Assembly: GCA_000435535.1 (NCBI GenBank)
Contig: FR884504.1
Span: 1 to 7,295 of the forward strand
DNA: 7,295 nt
Origin: Clostridium sp. CAG:575
Lineage (GTDB): Bacteria > Bacillota > Clostridia > TANB77 > CAG-508
Direction: 5' to 3'
Position numbers and translations under genes: made by a program. The notes beneath the pieces were generated by a model that was given only the letters and a program-made list of their open reading frames with translations, searched no databases and was not told the origin of the DNA. Shown one piece after another: positions 5,764-7,295 of the stretch (the first letter of the stretch is position 1; every line of letters starts with the position of its first letter).

Positions 5764-5796
5764 TTTAATAGAAATTTGAGGTCAAAGGTCAGATTT

Positions 5797-5814
5797 TTAC
5801 TTATTTATAAGTAA
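5797..5814 (+). terminator. AT-rich hairpin after jag, possible terminator
   Basis: A perfect 8-bp inverted repeat (TTACTTAT / ATAAGTAA) lies 33 nt after the jag stop and is followed by TTTTC and, farther on, a nine-T run (5829-5837). With one G-C pair it is a weak stem. It would end the rpmH-jag transcript before mnmE, which has its own promoter candidate downstream. Confidence 0.4.
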
Positions 5815-5879
5815 TTTTCTATCTTTGATTTTTTTTTATTTAAAAAATTGTAAAAAAATCTTTTAAAAAGTTCATAATG

Positions 5880-5888
5880 TGGTAAAAT
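5880..5888 (+). promoter_or_regulatory. Extended -10 promoter candidate for mnmE
   Basis: TGGTAAAAT fits TGn followed by TAAAAT, a 5/6 match to TATAAT, placing transcription start near 5895, about 28 nt before the mnmE ATG. No convincing -35 hexamer lies upstream, which extended -10 promoters tolerate. The AT-rich context makes chance matches common. Confidence 0.4.
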
Positions 5889-5922
5889 GTTATAGATATT
5901 TAAAATTATAAGGAGAAAAAAT

Positions 5923-7294
5923 ATGAGTGTTATAGCTTCTATTTCTACGGCTCCACGGAATTGGTGGAATTGGAATAGTTAGAATGAGTGGAACAAAATG
6001 CTTTGAAGTGTTAGATAAAATTTTTAAACCAAAAAAGCAGGAAAAAATAGAAAATATTAAGGGATATACTTTGAAATATGGTCATATTGTTGAAAATACT
6101 GAAATAGTGGATGAAGTTTTAGTTTCTTATTTTAAGGCTCCAAAAAGTTATACAGCTGAGAATATGTGCGAAATTAATACACATGGAGGAAATGTTATAG
6201 TCAGAAAAATATTAGATTTATGTTTAAAAAATGGAGCAGAACTTGCGGAACCAGGGGAATTTACTAAAAGAGCATTTTTAAATGGAAGAATAGATTTGTC
6301 ACAGGCTGAATCCGTAATAGATGTAATAGATGCGAAATCAGAGAAAGAAGCAAAAGCTGGAATAAAACAATTAGAAGGAGCATTATCTAAAAAAATTAAT
6401 GAGATAAAGCAAGAAATAATGGATGTTATGATTAATATAGATGTTAGTATTGATTATCCTGAATATGATGTAGATGATGTGACTAATAGTCAAATATTAG
6501 ATATGCTAGATAGTGTTTGTATAAAATTAGAAAAATTAGAGAAGAGTTTTGATAACGGAAAAATTGTCAAAGAAGGTATAAAAACAGCAATTATTGGTAA
6601 ACCAAATGCAGGAAAATCATCACTATTGAATGCAATTTTAAAAGAAGATAGAGCAATTGTAACTGAATATGCAGGAACAACAAGAGATACAATAGAAGAG
6701 TTTGCGACTGTAGAAGGTATTCCTTTAAAATTAATAGATACAGCTGGAATAAGAAATGCAAATGATGAAGTTGAAAAAATAGGGATAGCTAAATCTAGGG
6801 AAATAGCAAAAGAAGCAGATTTAATTATTGCAATATTTGATTCATCTTGTGAATTAACAGAAGAAGATATGGAAATTTTAGATATAATAAAAGGAAAAAA
6901 AGCAATAGTTGTGCTTAATAAAATGGATTTAAGTAGCAAAATAAACGAAAAGATGGAGTGTTTTAAAGAATTTTCAGAAAATATTGTAAAAATATCAGCT
7001 TTAAATCAAGACGGATTAGAAAATTTATATGAGTTAATTTCTAAAATGTTTAATTTAAATCAAATAAACTTTGATAATGATATTATAATTACAAATTTAA
7101 GACATAAAAATCTGATAACAAAGGCATTAGAAAATGTTAAAAAAGCAAAAGAAAATACTTTAAATAATATGCCTATAGATATTATAGCTATTTTTATAAA
7201 AGATATTTTAGAAGATTTAGGAAGCATAACGGGTGAATTTGTAACTGATGATATTATAAATGAAATTTTTGCCAAATTCTGTTTAGGAAAATAA
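5923..7294 (+). CDS. mnmE: tRNA uridine-5-carboxymethylaminomethyl modification GTPase MnmE, frameshifted near the N-terminus
   Basis: MnmE works with MnmG to add the aminomethyl or carboxymethylaminomethyl group to U34 of certain tRNAs, using a formyl-tetrahydrofolate-derived carbon and GTP hydrolysis. The start ATG (5923) has AGGAG (5911-5915) 7 nt upstream and encodes MSVIASISTAP. Then one extra base, best placed at 5956, shifts the frame, and the original frame ends at TAG (5980-5982). Dropping that base restores GIGGIGIVR and joins the open frame 5984-7294, giving 456 residues, the family length. In that numbering the N-terminal folate-binding domain carries PGEFTKRAFLNGRIDL. The G domain shows GKPNAGKS (225-232), AGTTRD (250-255), DTAG (272-275) and NKMD (332-335). 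The C-terminus FCLGK has the conserved catalytic cysteine (C453). If the extra base is real, either the gene is inactive or a product lacking 20 residues starts at ATG 5984, which has no good ribosome site. A sequencing error is the simplest explanation. Confidence 0.93.
5953..5959 (+). other. Frameshift site in mnmE (one extra base)
   Basis: The seven bases CCACGGA should encode Pro-Gly in six (CCA GGA). Removing the C at 5956, or equally the A at 5955, restores the conserved MnmE N-terminus. There is no homopolymer here. The CGG codon created in the original frame occurs nowhere else in frame among the genes of this window. Confidence 0.9.
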
Positions 7295-7295
7295 T

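Noticed and set aside
5779..5792. Direct heptamer repeat AGGTCAA/AGGTCAG after jag
   Set aside because: It is only two short copies. The resemblance to a eukaryotic nuclear-receptor site is coincidental in a bacterial genome.
5827..5864. GATTTTTTT/AAAAAAATC pairing before mnmE
   Set aside because: It is composed of nearly pure A and T tracts that pair by composition alone. It does not merit a terminator call.
6490..6939. 149-codon open frame on the minus strand inside mnmE
   Set aside because: It is a mirror of the conserved MnmE G domain, with a serine/isoleucine-rich product and no ribosome site. The 5232-5420 and 7060-7275 minus frames are dismissed for the same reason.
1..7295. CRISPR arrays, tRNA or rRNA genes, insertion sequences, toxin-antitoxin or phage genes
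   Set aside because: None is seen. All gene space is taken by conserved origin-region housekeeping genes, and no repeat-spacer arrays or transposase motifs are present.

Overview
No new biological system is visible here. The window is the replication-origin neighbourhood of a low-GC Gram-positive bacterium, most likely a member of the Clostridia. The evidence is the strong A+T bias, AGA-dominated arginine codons, strong AGGAGG-type ribosome binding sites, UGA used as a stop (yidD), and the classical Firmicutes gene order mnmE-jag-yidC-(yidD)-rnpA-rpmH / oriC / dnaA-dnaN. yidD between rnpA and yidC fits a clostridial arrangement. The species cannot be named from the sequence alone.

Layout: dnaN (34-1152) and dnaA (1475-2827) are on the minus strand. 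All genes from rpmH (3251) to the end are on the plus strand. Transcription therefore diverges from the dnaA-rpmH gap, so every gene runs with the outgoing replication fork.

The origin looks bipartite. One DnaA-box cluster (2852-3064) surrounds the dnaA promoter. A second cluster (1208-1374) fills the dnaA-dnaN spacer. It ends, on the dnaN side, in two abutting DnaA boxes, a short spacer, a run of DnaA-trio-like triplets (1186-1203) and a 24-bp stretch without G or C (1164-1187). This matches the architecture of the Bacillus subtilis unwinding site.

The rightward block begins with a near-consensus sigma-A promoter and encodes ribosomal protein L34, the RNase P protein, YidD, the YidC/Oxa1 insertase and the RNA-binding protein Jag/KhpB. 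A long hairpin lies between rpmH and rnpA, and a weaker one follows jag. The last gene, mnmE (tRNA-U34 modification GTPase), appears to have its own promoter.

The most notable anomaly is in mnmE. One extra base around 5955-5956 breaks the frame after codon 11. The conserved N-terminus is encoded, but it is out of frame with the otherwise intact 436-codon remainder. Further points are a 16-bp tandem repeat after dnaA, an expanded extracytoplasmic loop in YidC, and an altered RNR motif in RnpA.
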